From Candidatus Cloacimonadota bacterium (GTDB taxonomy: Bacteria; Cloacimonadota; Cloacimonadia; Cloacimonadales; TCS61): a stretch of DNA of 57,080 nucleotides. The stretch spans positions 1 to 57,080 of the forward strand of contig JAGGWK010000049.1 of the NCBI GenBank assembly GCA_021157525.1, read 5' to 3'. Each line of letters opens with the position of its first letter. The first letter of the stretch is position 1. Below the pieces are notes generated by a model that made no database searches, was not told the origin of the DNA, and saw only the letters and a program-made list of their open reading frames with translations. The position numbers were made by a program, and so were the translations under genes. This document shows positions 26,903 through 36,400 of this stretch, in pieces.

Positions 26903-28641
26903 TTTTTCACCTTGTTTATAAAGTGTAACACATAGAAAGTCATCAGACCTTCCAAAGGTTCATCAAAGTGGGCATATTCTCCGGGAATCGATAAATCGGA
27001 CACCAGTTCATTTGCTTTTTCCAGTGCCTTTGCGAAGAGCTCGGCACCATCATTCTTTTCATTATGTGTAAACACAGGCGTATTCAGCACTGCGTCGATC
27101 GTGAGATTCACCGGCATTACATTGGTGAAATCCTTGCAATGCCAATCGCCACTCTGAAAATCAAATTGGTAGCAGGAGAGAAATTTCTCCGCATGCTCAA
27201 TCACGAAATCCACAGCCTTGATGATGTAACGAAACTCATCTTCCGAGAGGCTGTAATGTAAGTTGAGACGCACCCAGCCAGGTTTCACACCGCTGTATTT
27301 ATCCACTCCAATCACGCACTGGTAATACCGGGAAATCTCCTTGGAGATGTGTAGAAGCTTGTGACCATAAGGGCCGGCACAGGAACATCCTGCACGAGTC
27401 TGGATGCCAAAGAGATCATTCAGCAACGCCGTGATAAACTTTGGATGGAAAACTCTGTCTTTGTGCTTGATGTTAAAGGGAATGATGGTGACCTTTTTGT
27501 CTGGATCCAGAGGTCCATACAGTTGCACAGCCGGATTATCTCGATAGTGATCGTAAAATTTCTGCAGATAATAATGTTCGATCTCGTCGATGGTATCCAA
27601 ACCAACCTTCTCTTTCAGTTGAAACACCAACGCTACTTTGATCGCTTGGATAATGCCCGGAGTTCCGGGCTTTTCCCGGGTTTCGATATCTTCACAATAT
27701 TTTTCCCGATCCACCGTAACAAAATCCACTGTACCTCCGGCAGCAACCGTGGGTGGCAGGTATCTTTTGTAGATATGTTCGTTAAATACCAGGATGCCAG
27801 CCGATCCCGGCCCGCCAATGAACTTGTGGGGCGAGAGGTAAATGGCATCAAAATAGCTTTCATCATCACGGTTCATATCGATCTCGACGTAGGGTGCGCA
27901 GGCAGCAAAATCAAAGCAGGCGATAGCGCCGTGCTTATGAAGAATCCGAGCAACATCATACACCGGCGTGCGCACACCGGACACATTTGATGCCGCACTG
28001 AAGGAGCCTATTTTTTCCCTGTCGGCGTATTGGGGATCGCTAATAGTCCGCTCCAATGCATCCAGATCGATATAGCCCTCTGCATCCAGAGGAATCTCGA
28101 TAACTTCGCAGAAGGTTTGTCGCCACATAATTTCGTTGGAATGATGCTCGTAGGGGCCTACAAACACCAGAGGCAATTTCTTGTCAATGCTCTTGAGAAA
28201 GGCGGTATGGCACTTTTTTTTCCGGGCATCAGCGTTAATCAGGGGCTCTTTCAGATAATCATTTATACGTTTTTTGGTCGCCGGTGGCCAATAGACACCG
28301 ATAATCTGCTGCAATTTCGTGATGCCGCCGGTAGCACCAGTGCCATTGAAAATAATTTTACCCGATGCACCGGCATTCACGCAGCGCTTGATTTCATGCT
28401 CGGCTTCGTGTAACAGCGTAGTCATGGTTTTGCCCGTGAAGTCATCCTCGGTGTGAGTATTGGCATAACATTGAAGCAACGTGGTAAGATAATTTTCGAT
28501 GCTGTACAAAGCACGTCCGCTGGCTGTGTAGTCGGCATAGACCAGTGGCTTTGATCCAAAGCACGTTTCAAATGGCATGTTACGTCCAATAATATCACGG
28601 CGCAACCACTCCAGTTCCAAGATTCGATCTTCAATTTTCAT
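26899..28641 (-). CDS. PLP-dependent class V aminotransferase, cysteine desulfurase-like
   Basis: 580 residues, longer than classical SufS or NifS (about 400). The N-terminal half has VYADYTASGRAL and FNGTGATGG; the PLP lysine is in YLSPHKFIGGPGS (Lys273). RAGCSCAGPYG, around 430, corresponds to the active-site cysteine loop of desulfurases. About 150 extra C-terminal residues have no recognised domain. I took ATG 28641, with GAGGG six bases upstream, rather than a TTG four codons earlier. Sulfur mobilisation is possible but unproved. It is coupled to ridA and lies 18 bases after purQ. Confidence 0.85.
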   Translation of the reverse strand: MKIEDRILELEWLRRDIIGRNMPFETCFGSKPLVYADYTASGRALYSIENYLTTLLQCYANTHTEDDFTGKTMTTLLHEAEHEIKRCVNAGASGKIIFNGTGATGGITKLQQIIGVYWPPATKKRINDYLKEPLINADARKKKCHTAFLKSIDKKLPLVFVGPYEHHSNEIMWRQTFCEVIEIPLDAEGYIDLDALERTISDPQYADREKIGSFSAASNVSGVRTPVYDVARILHKHGAIACFDFAACAPYVEIDMNRDDESYFDAIYLSPHKFIGGPGSAGILVFNEHIYKRYLPPTVAAGGTVDFVTVDREKYCEDIETREKPGTPGIIQAIKVALVFQLKEKVGLDTIDEIEHYYLQKFYDHYRDNPAVQLYGPLDPDKKVTIIPFNIKHKDRVFHPKFITALLNDLFGIQTRAGCSCAGPYGHKLLHISKEISRYYQCVIGVDKYSGVKPGWVRLNLHYSLSEDEFRYIIKAVDFVIEHAEKFLSCYQFDFQSGDWHCKDFTNVMPVNLTIDAVLNTPVFTHNEKNDGAELFAKALEKANELVSDLSIPGEYAHFDEPLEGLMTFYVLHFINKVKK

Positions 28642-28659
28642 GTGTTCCCTCAAATTACT

Positions 28660-29478
28660 TTATTTTTCGATATGTTCCACGATATTGGTAAACAGCTTCA
28701 GTCCCTCTCCTTCATCTGGATGGCTGGGATTTTGTCGTTTCAGTTGACCCCAGTTTGGATGGTTATAAAAGCTCAGAAATGCTTCCGGATGGGGCATCAT
28801 ACCCAATATCTGGCCAGTGGGATCGGTGAGGGCGGCGCAATTCAGATCGGCGCCATTGGGATTGGCCGGATAGTCTGATGTCACATTCCCCTCGGCATCA
28901 CAATAGCTGAGGCAATTGAGGTTTGCATCCACTATTTTTTCCTGGATGACTGCATCTTTGATAATAAGCTTGCCTTCACCATGACGCACAGGGCAGGGCA
29001 TCATGTCGATACCATCCAGGAACGGAGTGTTACTGGCAGGATTTTTCTTCAAATAAACCCAGCGATCTTCATACTTCGCCGAGTTGTTGCGGGTAAGGGT
29101 AACTTCCTGCTGGAATGTTCCACCGGTATTAGGCAGCAATCCCATCTTCACCAAAAACTGAAACCCATTGCAGATTCCCAGGATAAATTTCCCGGCATCA
29201 ATAAATTCCTGCATCTCTTCCATGAAAGGTTTGCCGCTAGTGAGCTTGCGATATTTCATTTTATTGGCCAGAACCTTGCCGGAGCCAAGGTCGTCCCCAT
29301 AGGAAAATCCTCCGGGAAAGTTGAGGATGTCAAAGTCGTGAATGGAGACTTTCTCCAGAAATATGTCGTTCAGATGAACGATGGAAGGCTCCGCTCCAGC
29401 CAATTTATAGGCTGCGGCCATCTCTTCTTCACAGTTGATGCCGAAGCCGGTGATTACAAGTGCTTTAACCGTTTTCAT
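28660..29478 (-). CDS. purQ: Phosphoribosylformylglycinamidine synthase glutaminase subunit
   Basis: 272 residues, somewhat longer than small PurQ (about 230). VITGFGINCEEE opens the domain, the nucleophile Cys is in GICNGFQ, and the His/Glu pair is in MMPHPEAF. It supplies ammonia to PurL. purL lies upstream beyond the RAYT cassette, which means the two subunit genes were separated by that insertion. No purS gene was seen; the purL N-terminus appears to carry that role. Confidence 0.93.
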   Translation of the reverse strand: MKTVKALVITGFGINCEEEMAAAYKLAGAEPSIVHLNDIFLEKVSIHDFDILNFPGGFSYGDDLGSGKVLANKMKYRKLTSGKPFMEEMQEFIDAGKFILGICNGFQFLVKMGLLPNTGGTFQQEVTLTRNNSAKYEDRWVYLKKNPASNTPFLDGIDMMPCPVRHGEGKLIIKDAVIQEKIVDANLNCLSYCDAEGNVTSDYPANPNGADLNCAALTDPTGQILGMMPHPEAFLSFYNHPNWGQLKRQNPSHPDEGEGLKLFTNIVEHIEK

Positions 29479-29498
29479 ATATGCCTCATTTCATAGGG

Positions 29499-29540
29499 AA
29501 ACATCCTTGTAGGTCTTCCCAGACCTGCAAGGTTTGTTTC
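29499..29540. repeat. REP palindrome, copy downstream of the RAYT gene
   Basis: A 42-base element whose core pairs CCTTG-AGGTCT with AGACCT-CAAGG around a TCCC loop, with outer AAACA/TGTTT arms. It is identical over all 42 bases to 30273-30314. The two copies are direct repeats as well as palindromes and bracket the RAYT gene. Confidence 0.85.
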
Positions 29541-29566
29541 CTGTCAAATTCATTTTTTCCATAATA

Positions 29567-30133
29567 TCATTCTTCAAATAATAGTTCTTTCAAAACCATT
29601 TCCTGAGGATCATCAGCATGAACAAAGTTCTTGAAGTGTCTAACAGAGTCAAAAACAGATAAAATGCTGGTGTTTTCTATGCAAGGGTCATTCTTAAGTC
29701 CAAGGAAATTGAAATATGACGAGAACATCCAATTATCTAAATCTGTTACAATCTTGTGTTTCAGGGGATTTCTATGAATATAACGTACAAGACTCTGATA
29801 ATAGCTCACATCTGCAACGTGCAGAGCTTTGGCATTTTTTTGGAATAGCGAACCTCTGCGGCCATGGGCTTTGTTAAAAGATTTTGCATAACAATTTAGA
29901 AAATTCTTGAAGCTCTGGCGAGCTTTCTTCATATCGCAATTTTTATGAATTCGTACAAACAAATGGAAGTGATTTGGAAGAAGGCAATAGCTCAAAGTAT
30001 CCCAATGAAGTACCATGTATTCATGATATTTCTTAAGAAAATAGAGATAGTTGTTCGCCGTTACAAAAAGCTTATCGTTATCCGAATTTGCCCTATTGTA
30101 AACGTGAAAGCACTTTCCCTGTTCCAGTTGCAT
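29567..30133 (-). CDS. REP-associated tyrosine transposase (RAYT, Y1_Tnp)
   Basis: 188 residues. The HUH motif is HFH at 55-57 (LLPNHFHLFV), typical of the Y1 transposase domain. LVRYIHRNPLKH (115-126) is the family's C-terminal helix region; Tyr118 or the YY pair at 111-112 could be the nucleophile. RAYTs act on flanking REP palindromes and are usually single-copy, non-self-mobile genes. Here REP-like palindromes lie on both sides. The cassette separates purL from purQ. No frameshift or stop interrupts it, so it may be active. Confidence 0.92.
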   Translation of the reverse strand: MQLEQGKCFHVYNRANSDNDKLFVTANNYLYFLKKYHEYMVLHWDTLSYCLLPNHFHLFVRIHKNCDMKKARQSFKNFLNCYAKSFNKAHGRRGSLFQKNAKALHVADVSYYQSLVRYIHRNPLKHKIVTDLDNWMFSSYFNFLGLKNDPCIENTSILSVFDSVRHFKNFVHADDPQEMVLKELLFEE

Positions 30134-30152
30134 TTTTGCTTCTCCCTTTTTT

Positions 30153-30188
30153 GTTAGCTATCGCAAGGTTTTTGAAAACCTTGCTAAC
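30153..30188. repeat. Palindrome upstream of the RAYT gene, variant 1
   Basis: GCAAGGTTT (30163-30171) pairs with AAACCTTGC (30176-30184), with GTTAG/CTAAC (30153-30157, 30184-30188) extending the symmetry. It shares CAAGGTTT with the 42-base REP element, so it may be a diverged half of it. Confidence 0.65.
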
Positions 30189-30208
30189 ATCCCCTTGTGG
30201 CTATCAAA

Positions 30209-30235
30209 CCTTCCAGGTCTGCAAGACCTGGAAGG
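30209..30235. repeat. Palindrome upstream of the RAYT gene, variant 2
   Basis: CCTTCCAGGTCT (30209-30220) and AGACCTGGAAGG (30224-30235) form a perfect 12-pair stem with a three-base GCA loop. It shares the AGGTCT/AGACCT core with the 42-base REP elements. Confidence 0.8.
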
Positions 30236-30272
30236 AAAATCACAATATCTCACTCTTTCACTATATACTCGC

Positions 30273-30314
30273 AAACATCCTTGTAGGTCTTCCCAGACCT
30301 GCAAGGTTTGTTTC
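30273..30314. repeat. REP palindrome, copy upstream of the RAYT gene
   Basis: Identical over 42 bases to 29499-29540, in the same orientation. It ends 30 bases before the purL stop (30345). Together with variants 1 and 2 it makes a three-palindrome block on this side of the RAYT gene. Confidence 0.85.
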
Positions 30315-30344
30315 GCTCCTGATTTATTTTTTTCATCATTTCTT

Positions 30345-33300
30345 CTACTCCTGAACCAAGCCATTATCCCAGGCTTTTCGAAGAGTCGCCAGAGGAGCAT
30401 CTATCACCTTTGTATTGTGATGCAAAACAATCAGCTGCTGAATAGCGGTAACTTCGCCCAGATACTTTGCCTGAGTACCAAAGAGCGCTTCAAAAACGCC
30501 TCGGTTTTCAGGTTTCACAGACGCCACAAAACGTGAATGGGATTCGCTGAACAGAGCCACTGTGGTGCTGAAATCGCCCACTGCATCCAGACTGATGTCG
30601 GCACCCAGATTGCCGCCAAAAGCACTCTCAGTGAGGGCTACAGCCAATCCGCCATCGCTGAGGTCATGGCAGGATTCCAGCAAAGATGCATCGTTGGCTT
30701 TCATGATGGTTTCGTAGAGTTTTTTAGCTGCCTCTTTGCGCACCAGCGGCACATTGGCACCAAGCTCATCAAAGAGCTGATACAGCTCCGATCCTCCCAG
30801 CTCGTCATAGGTTTCTCCCAGTTGATACACCAGATCCCCGGGAGCTTTGAAATTGGATGTTACAGTGTGACGCACATCCGCCACTTTGGCCACCATAGAA
30901 TAGAGAATGGTGGGAGGTACGGAAATCTTTACTTTCCCGGCTTTGAAATCGTTTTTCATGCTGTCTTTGCCGGATGTGAGGGGAATATTGTAAAATGTTG
31001 ACATGTCAAACAGTGCCTGATTCATCTGCACCAATTTAGCCAGTTTCAGTTTGCCATCGGGATTTGTCTGGGGATGATACAAAGAATCTGGCACGCAGAA
31101 ATTATCATTCACTGTCCAGAATCGATTGGATGCATCCATCACATCCGGGAGCTTGCCCCCCACGGCGATGATCTGCCGCATCGCTTCGTCAAAGGAACCC
31201 GCACTCATCTGGTACGCATCGATATCACCATACCGTGGCAGAATGCCGTTTGATACGGCGATGCCTTCCCAGGAATTGAAATTCAGTCGCATCACCGCCG
31301 CATCCTGAGGTGCTTTACCATCGGGCCCCATCAGCGGTTTGATGGTGGTTTTACCCTTTACTTCATGGTCATATTGCCGGATCACATTTTCCCGGGAACA
31401 GATGTTCAGACTCCCCATAAGATCATGCAAGGTCTTGGTAAAATCCAGTTTGGATGGCAATTGTGGTTCCTGCAATTGTGGCTTTTTCCACACCGCCTCC
31501 ATATATTTACGCGGCACCCCGTTGTGTAAAAATTCCATATCCAGATACGCTACTTTTTCTGCGCCATACCGCACATCCAGATACCCGTCTGCGGTAAAGT
31601 AACCGATATCGCTCAGCTCAACTTCCCGCTGGGATGCCAGCTCAAACAGGGCTTTGCGATTTTTCTCCTCCACTACCAGAGTCATGCGTTCCTGGGATTC
31701 GGAGATGAAGATTTCCCATGGCTGCAAATTGGGATATTTGAGGGGAACTTTTTCCAGGTTTACCACTGCTCCACCGCTGATAGTCGCCAGTTCTCCCACA
31801 CTGGAGGACAATCCTCCGGCGCCGTTATCGGTGGAACACTTAATTAATCCTTTCACCGCGGCTTCCTGCAAAAAGTCACCCATTATTTTTTGGGTGATGG
31901 GGCTGCCGATCTGCACTGCCGACTGTGGCGAGTGTTCATCCAGCTCGGTCGATGAAAAGGTTGCACCATGAATGCCATCTTTACCCACACGACCGCCAGC
32001 CATGATTATCAGATCTCCGTCATCGATGGGCTTTTCCCAACTGTGTACGCCGGCAAACGTGTAGGGCATCACGGCACCGGTGCCACAATATACCAGAGGT
32101 TTGCCGCTGTACCGTTCATCAAAGATTATCGACCCGTTTATGGTGGGAACACCGGATTTATTGCCGCCGTCTTCGATGCCCTTGCGCACACCGTCCATGA
32201 TGCGTTTGGGATGCAGCTGTCCAGCCAGCAATTCTTTGTCATAGTGCGGTGGACCAAAGCAAAGAACGTTGGTATTAAAGAGCAGTTTCCCGCCGCCGAT
32301 GCCGGTTCCCAGGGGATCCCGGTTGTTACCCAGGATGCCAGTGATGGCTCCGCCGTAGGGATCTATGGCAGAGGGAGAATTGTGGGTTTCTACTTTCCAC
32401 ACAAATACCGAGTTGTCGTTGATCTTCACCACTCCGGCGTTGTCGGTAAAGATTTTCAGAAGCCAGTTGTTCCCGGCATCTGTCAGCCGTTGACGGATGA
32501 TCTCCGTGGATTTGCGGATGTAGGTTTTAAAGAGGGAATCGATATCTATCTCTTCGCCGGTTTCTTTGTTAATGTAGTGAATCATGGCCGAAAATTCTTT
32601 GTGCTTGCAGTGTTCGCTCCAGGTTTGGGCAATCACTTCCAGCTCGCAATCGGTAGGATCGGCCGGCAAACCTGCATCCCGGCGTTTTTTCTGCATCTCT
32701 TCATCGGCAAAACGGGCTTTTACCGCCAGCATCTCTTCCAGGTTTAAAGACAGCACCATCTCCCTGGAGAGCTTCACCAGCTGTTGGTCTTCGATGTCCA
32801 GACTGATGGTTTTCATCTGGTGCTCACCACTGATGCTCACATGAGGCACGTAGTCCACCTGGCCGGTAAACACACCGTATTCAAAGTGCTGAATCATTTT
32901 ATTTCCCAGCACCCGTTGGGCCAGTTCCTTCAATTCATCGTCACTCAGAGAATTTTCCAAGAGATAGATGTTTTCAGTGTAAATATGTTGCGTGGTGGTA
33001 TCCAGCGGCAAATCCAGAATATCCTTCAGGGTTTTTTGGGCCGAGACTCCCTCGTCATCCGTTACTCCAGGTTTTTGGGCCACAAGCACGAAGGATTTGT
33101 AAAAATCATTTTGATAAAAGGAGTTAATATAGACATCGTGAATCACTTCATCCTGCAAACCCTTTTTGGCAAAAGTGGCTATTTGATCTTCGGTGAGATC
33201 GTACATAATAGTGAAGATTTTACCGGTTTTCACGGCGCCGGTATCGATGCCCAAAAAGTTCTTCGCCTCTCTGCGAATTCCTTCACCAGCTACGTCTCGG

Positions 33301-33350
33301 ATAAAATCTTTCAGAAGAATCTGAATTTGATTTTTCAAAATACTCTCCAT
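30345..33350 (-). CDS. purL: Phosphoribosylformylglycinamidine synthase, long PurL lacking the glutaminase
   Basis: 1001 residues. About 200 N-terminal residues look like the PurS-like and linker domains of large PurL; the AIR-synthase-like core starts near TWSEHCKHKEF. There is no C-terminal glutaminase; this is supplied by purQ. The enzyme makes FGAM from FGAR. The usual HNHPS motif reads HNSPS here (VETHNSPSAIDPYGG), which is known to me from a subgroup of roughly 1000-residue PurL proteins. The RAYT cassette follows its stop. Confidence 0.93.
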   Translation of the reverse strand: MESILKNQIQILLKDFIRDVAGEGIRREAKNFLGIDTGAVKTGKIFTIMYDLTEDQIATFAKKGLQDEVIHDVYINSFYQNDFYKSFVLVAQKPGVTDDEGVSAQKTLKDILDLPLDTTTQHIYTENIYLLENSLSDDELKELAQRVLGNKMIQHFEYGVFTGQVDYVPHVSISGEHQMKTISLDIEDQQLVKLSREMVLSLNLEEMLAVKARFADEEMQKKRRDAGLPADPTDCELEVIAQTWSEHCKHKEFSAMIHYINKETGEEIDIDSLFKTYIRKSTEIIRQRLTDAGNNWLLKIFTDNAGVVKINDNSVFVWKVETHNSPSAIDPYGGAITGILGNNRDPLGTGIGGGKLLFNTNVLCFGPPHYDKELLAGQLHPKRIMDGVRKGIEDGGNKSGVPTINGSIIFDERYSGKPLVYCGTGAVMPYTFAGVHSWEKPIDDGDLIIMAGGRVGKDGIHGATFSSTELDEHSPQSAVQIGSPITQKIMGDFLQEAAVKGLIKCSTDNGAGGLSSSVGELATISGGAVVNLEKVPLKYPNLQPWEIFISESQERMTLVVEEKNRKALFELASQREVELSDIGYFTADGYLDVRYGAEKVAYLDMEFLHNGVPRKYMEAVWKKPQLQEPQLPSKLDFTKTLHDLMGSLNICSRENVIRQYDHEVKGKTTIKPLMGPDGKAPQDAAVMRLNFNSWEGIAVSNGILPRYGDIDAYQMSAGSFDEAMRQIIAVGGKLPDVMDASNRFWTVNDNFCVPDSLYHPQTNPDGKLKLAKLVQMNQALFDMSTFYNIPLTSGKDSMKNDFKAGKVKISVPPTILYSMVAKVADVRHTVTSNFKAPGDLVYQLGETYDELGGSELYQLFDELGANVPLVRKEAAKKLYETIMKANDASLLESCHDLSDGGLAVALTESAFGGNLGADISLDAVGDFSTTVALFSESHSRFVASVKPENRGVFEALFGTQAKYLGEVTAIQQLIVLHHNTKVIDAPLATLRKAWDNGLVQE

Positions 33351-33380
33351 ATATCGTTTTTCATTTTTTATACTATTATG

Positions 33381-33414
33381 TCAGGATGCAGGCCATCTGC
33401 GGCCCGCATCCTGA
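33381..33414 (-). terminator. Hairpin after the secreted-protein gene, built from inverted GGATGC copies
   Basis: TCAGGATGC (33381-33389) and GCATCCTGA (33406-33414) pair, with GGCC/GGCC (33391-33394, 33401-33404) continuing the stem. It lies 11 bases after the stop of the 1387-residue gene and 31 bases before purL. No strong T-run follows, so termination may be partial, allowing readthrough into purL. The arms are two copies of the hexamer over-represented in this window. Confidence 0.6.
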
Positions 33415-33424
33415 AATTTCCCTT

Positions 33425-36400
33425 TTATTTCATCAGGATCATCTTGCGAACATCCTGAGAATGATCGGTTTTCAATCGATAGAAATACATACCTGATGCT
33501 ACCGATTTGCCGGCAGAATCTTCCCCATTCCAAACCACTGAGTGCTTCCCGGCGGAGCGATATCCTTCTAAAAGGGTTCGCACTTTTTGGCCACGGGTGT
33601 TATACACCGCTATCTGCACATCTGCATCCTTGGCAAGATTGTAACAGATAGTGGTTTCCGGATTGAAGGGATTGGGGTAATTCCCGGTTAAACAACTGGT
33701 TGCAGGAATCACCACGGGATTTCCGGTATTGGTAAAATGATACTGGAAGTCCAGAGTGAATGTTTCATCCTGAGGTACCGTTATCATTTCTGCCAATTCA
33801 GGATCGAAGCTGTCTTTGGTGCACCACACATAAAAATAGGTGCAGGCAGCTACGGGCAGTGAATAAAAGCCGGCAGCATCCGTGAGAGTACTGAACATCC
33901 CGGCCTGAATCGTCGCTCCTGCTACTGGTTCTTGATTTATGGCCGAAGTAACCGTGCCTTCGATAGTTCCCCAGGCGGGAGATAGCGTTGTGTAATGTGA
34001 CTGCACTTCTGTTCTACTGAGAGCACGTTCATAGATGCGAAGCTCATCAACCACACCGTCGATTGTGTTCTGGTTGTCATTACCAATCCAGAAACCGTTC
34101 CAGGCAATCGGAGCAGTCACATTTTCCCGGGCACCCAGCTGGATACCATTTTTGAAGAATCGTGCTGAGCCATTATCGTAAATATAGGTAAAGTGTTGCC
34201 ATTCGCCAACCATCATTCCCTCGCTGAGGGTTGCTGGTGTAAAACGTGTCCCCGTGTTGGTTCCCACGTAGATAGTGCTTTCGTTGGTAAGGTGGAAATT
34301 AAAACCGTCCCAACCACCAGGTGCACGCATCTGACAATTCCAGTTAGAAGCACTTTCAGCCAATAACCACCAGCTTACCGAGAAACGGGTTGCCGGTTCG
34401 GTAAAAATGCCATCAAAGCTCACATATTCGCCATCTTCATCCATGGTCACACCCTGGCCATCCACCCCGGATGCATAGGCAACATCACCAATCAATGTAC
34501 CATTAAATCCGTTAGGGCCGGCATCCAGCACGTCTCCATTGAGGGGATACCAGGCAACGATGTCGGTGAATTCCGATGATCCGTCGGTATAGGCCAAAGA
34601 AGATACCATGCTGCTTCCGGTAGTATAGGAGGCAACCACTGCCGCAGTGTGCTCACCATCACCGTATCCTGTAAGGTCAAAGCTGGATTCGGTAGAAGTG
34701 CCCACTGGGGTTGTCATGTCATCGACATAGATTTCATATTCCACGAATTGCCGATTCCCGGCGTCGGCAGGCACTGCATCCCAGCAGAAGAGATAATCGA
34801 TCACCCCGAGGCCGGTAACTCCGGTGAGTAACTCGTTGAGCTCAACCGTGAGGCTGTAAGGTTCATTGATCTCGATGTCTGTTTCTTGGTAGGATGCAAA
34901 GTTCTCCAGGTTCACGCTGATGGTATAGGTTCCTTTCCACACTGCATCAAAGGTAGCCGAACCTGATTCATCTGCGATCATTTCATAGTGGTAGATGCTA
35001 TTCACGCACTCTTGATTGGTCAAAGTAATCACCGCACCTTCGGCGCTGTCGCCGGAGTTGGTATTCACCGTAATCTGAGCGGTGGTCGTCATATCTTTTG
35101 TTAAGACGTTGGAGAAAGTTGGTGCAGCCTGCTGACCGCCAGAATATTGAGCAATCACGGCATAGCGATATTGTCCGGGAGGAACGATCGTCCAGATAAT
35201 GTCGTTGTAGGATGTCCCTGAGATATTTGGCGCAATAGTAACCCAATCCTGCCAATTTTCTTCCTCCCCGTATTCACCCCAAATAATGTTGTAGCCCAAC
35301 AATTCCCGAGATGCGGAATTCGTACTCTTTTGCAATGTTACATCGGGAGCGTTGGGCATTTCCCAGGTTATGGTAGCTGAGCCGTCTGGATTTTCTTCCG
35401 CTTCCACATCTATTGCTGCGAAGGTGTATTCCTGTAATTCCAGCGTGGTGTTGGTCACCCCCCCCTCAGTTACCGTTACTTCCTGAGTGCTGGATGCATA
35501 CCCTTCACAGGTTGCACTCATGATAAAGCTGGCCGGATGAACTTGCATGGTAAATTCACCGGAAGCATTTGTTGTGGCATTATACACACCGGCAATGACG
35601 GTGGCATCGGGCAATGGTTGCTGTGTAACCACGTCTTTTATGACACCCTCCAGGGTTCCCCAGCCGCCGATTTCATTAAATCGTAAGAGTTTTACATCTG
35701 CCAGCAAATGCTCGGCATTGCGTACCCGGGTTCTGTTATCAAAAATCATGTACCACTGCTGATCATTGATGAGATCAAATTCATGATTTCCAGCAGGTTC
35801 TGTATTATCCACATTAAAGGCACAACAGGGAATATCATCGATATAGGATTGATAATTGAGATCATTCATCATCATGAAATTTACCGTCCCAATATCCTGA
35901 GGATCATAATAACCACAATAGTAGAGGTCATCCAAAACAATGTAGCCAAAATCCAAATGCTGGGGCACGGTATAATCGACCACCAGGCGGTAGTCATCGG
36001 TTGTATCCTGAGGAGGATCGACCACGGCTATATCAAAGCTGGGCATAGATTGATTTGTATGAAATTCATATTCATACACACCGCCGTCCTCGGCATTTTC
36101 CACCAGCAGTTGATATGATGTCACATTACCGGCCAAAGATTGCAGTTTGGCGTAATAAGTGCGGGCTTCCCCAACGATAAAAGTATAACGCCCTTCGTCA
36201 TTGGTATATCCGGCATTATCAAAGACGATATTGCCATTTTCTACTCCCAGTGTGATTTTTGCGCCATCTATGGGAACATCGTTTTCATCAAAGGCATACA
36301 CGGTGATGGAGGCAGAACCTTCGGAATAACGATCAGTTACGGATGTCAGCAAACCATCACTGCGAATTTCAAAAACCGAGCCAAAAACCTTACCCCAGCC

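Noticed and set aside
29499-30314. CRISPR array from two 42-bp identical repeats
   Set aside because: There are only two copies, 774 bp apart, with a RAYT gene between them and no cas genes.
31968-32747. 259-residue plus-strand open frame
   Set aside because: Antisense to purL; no domain or start signal.
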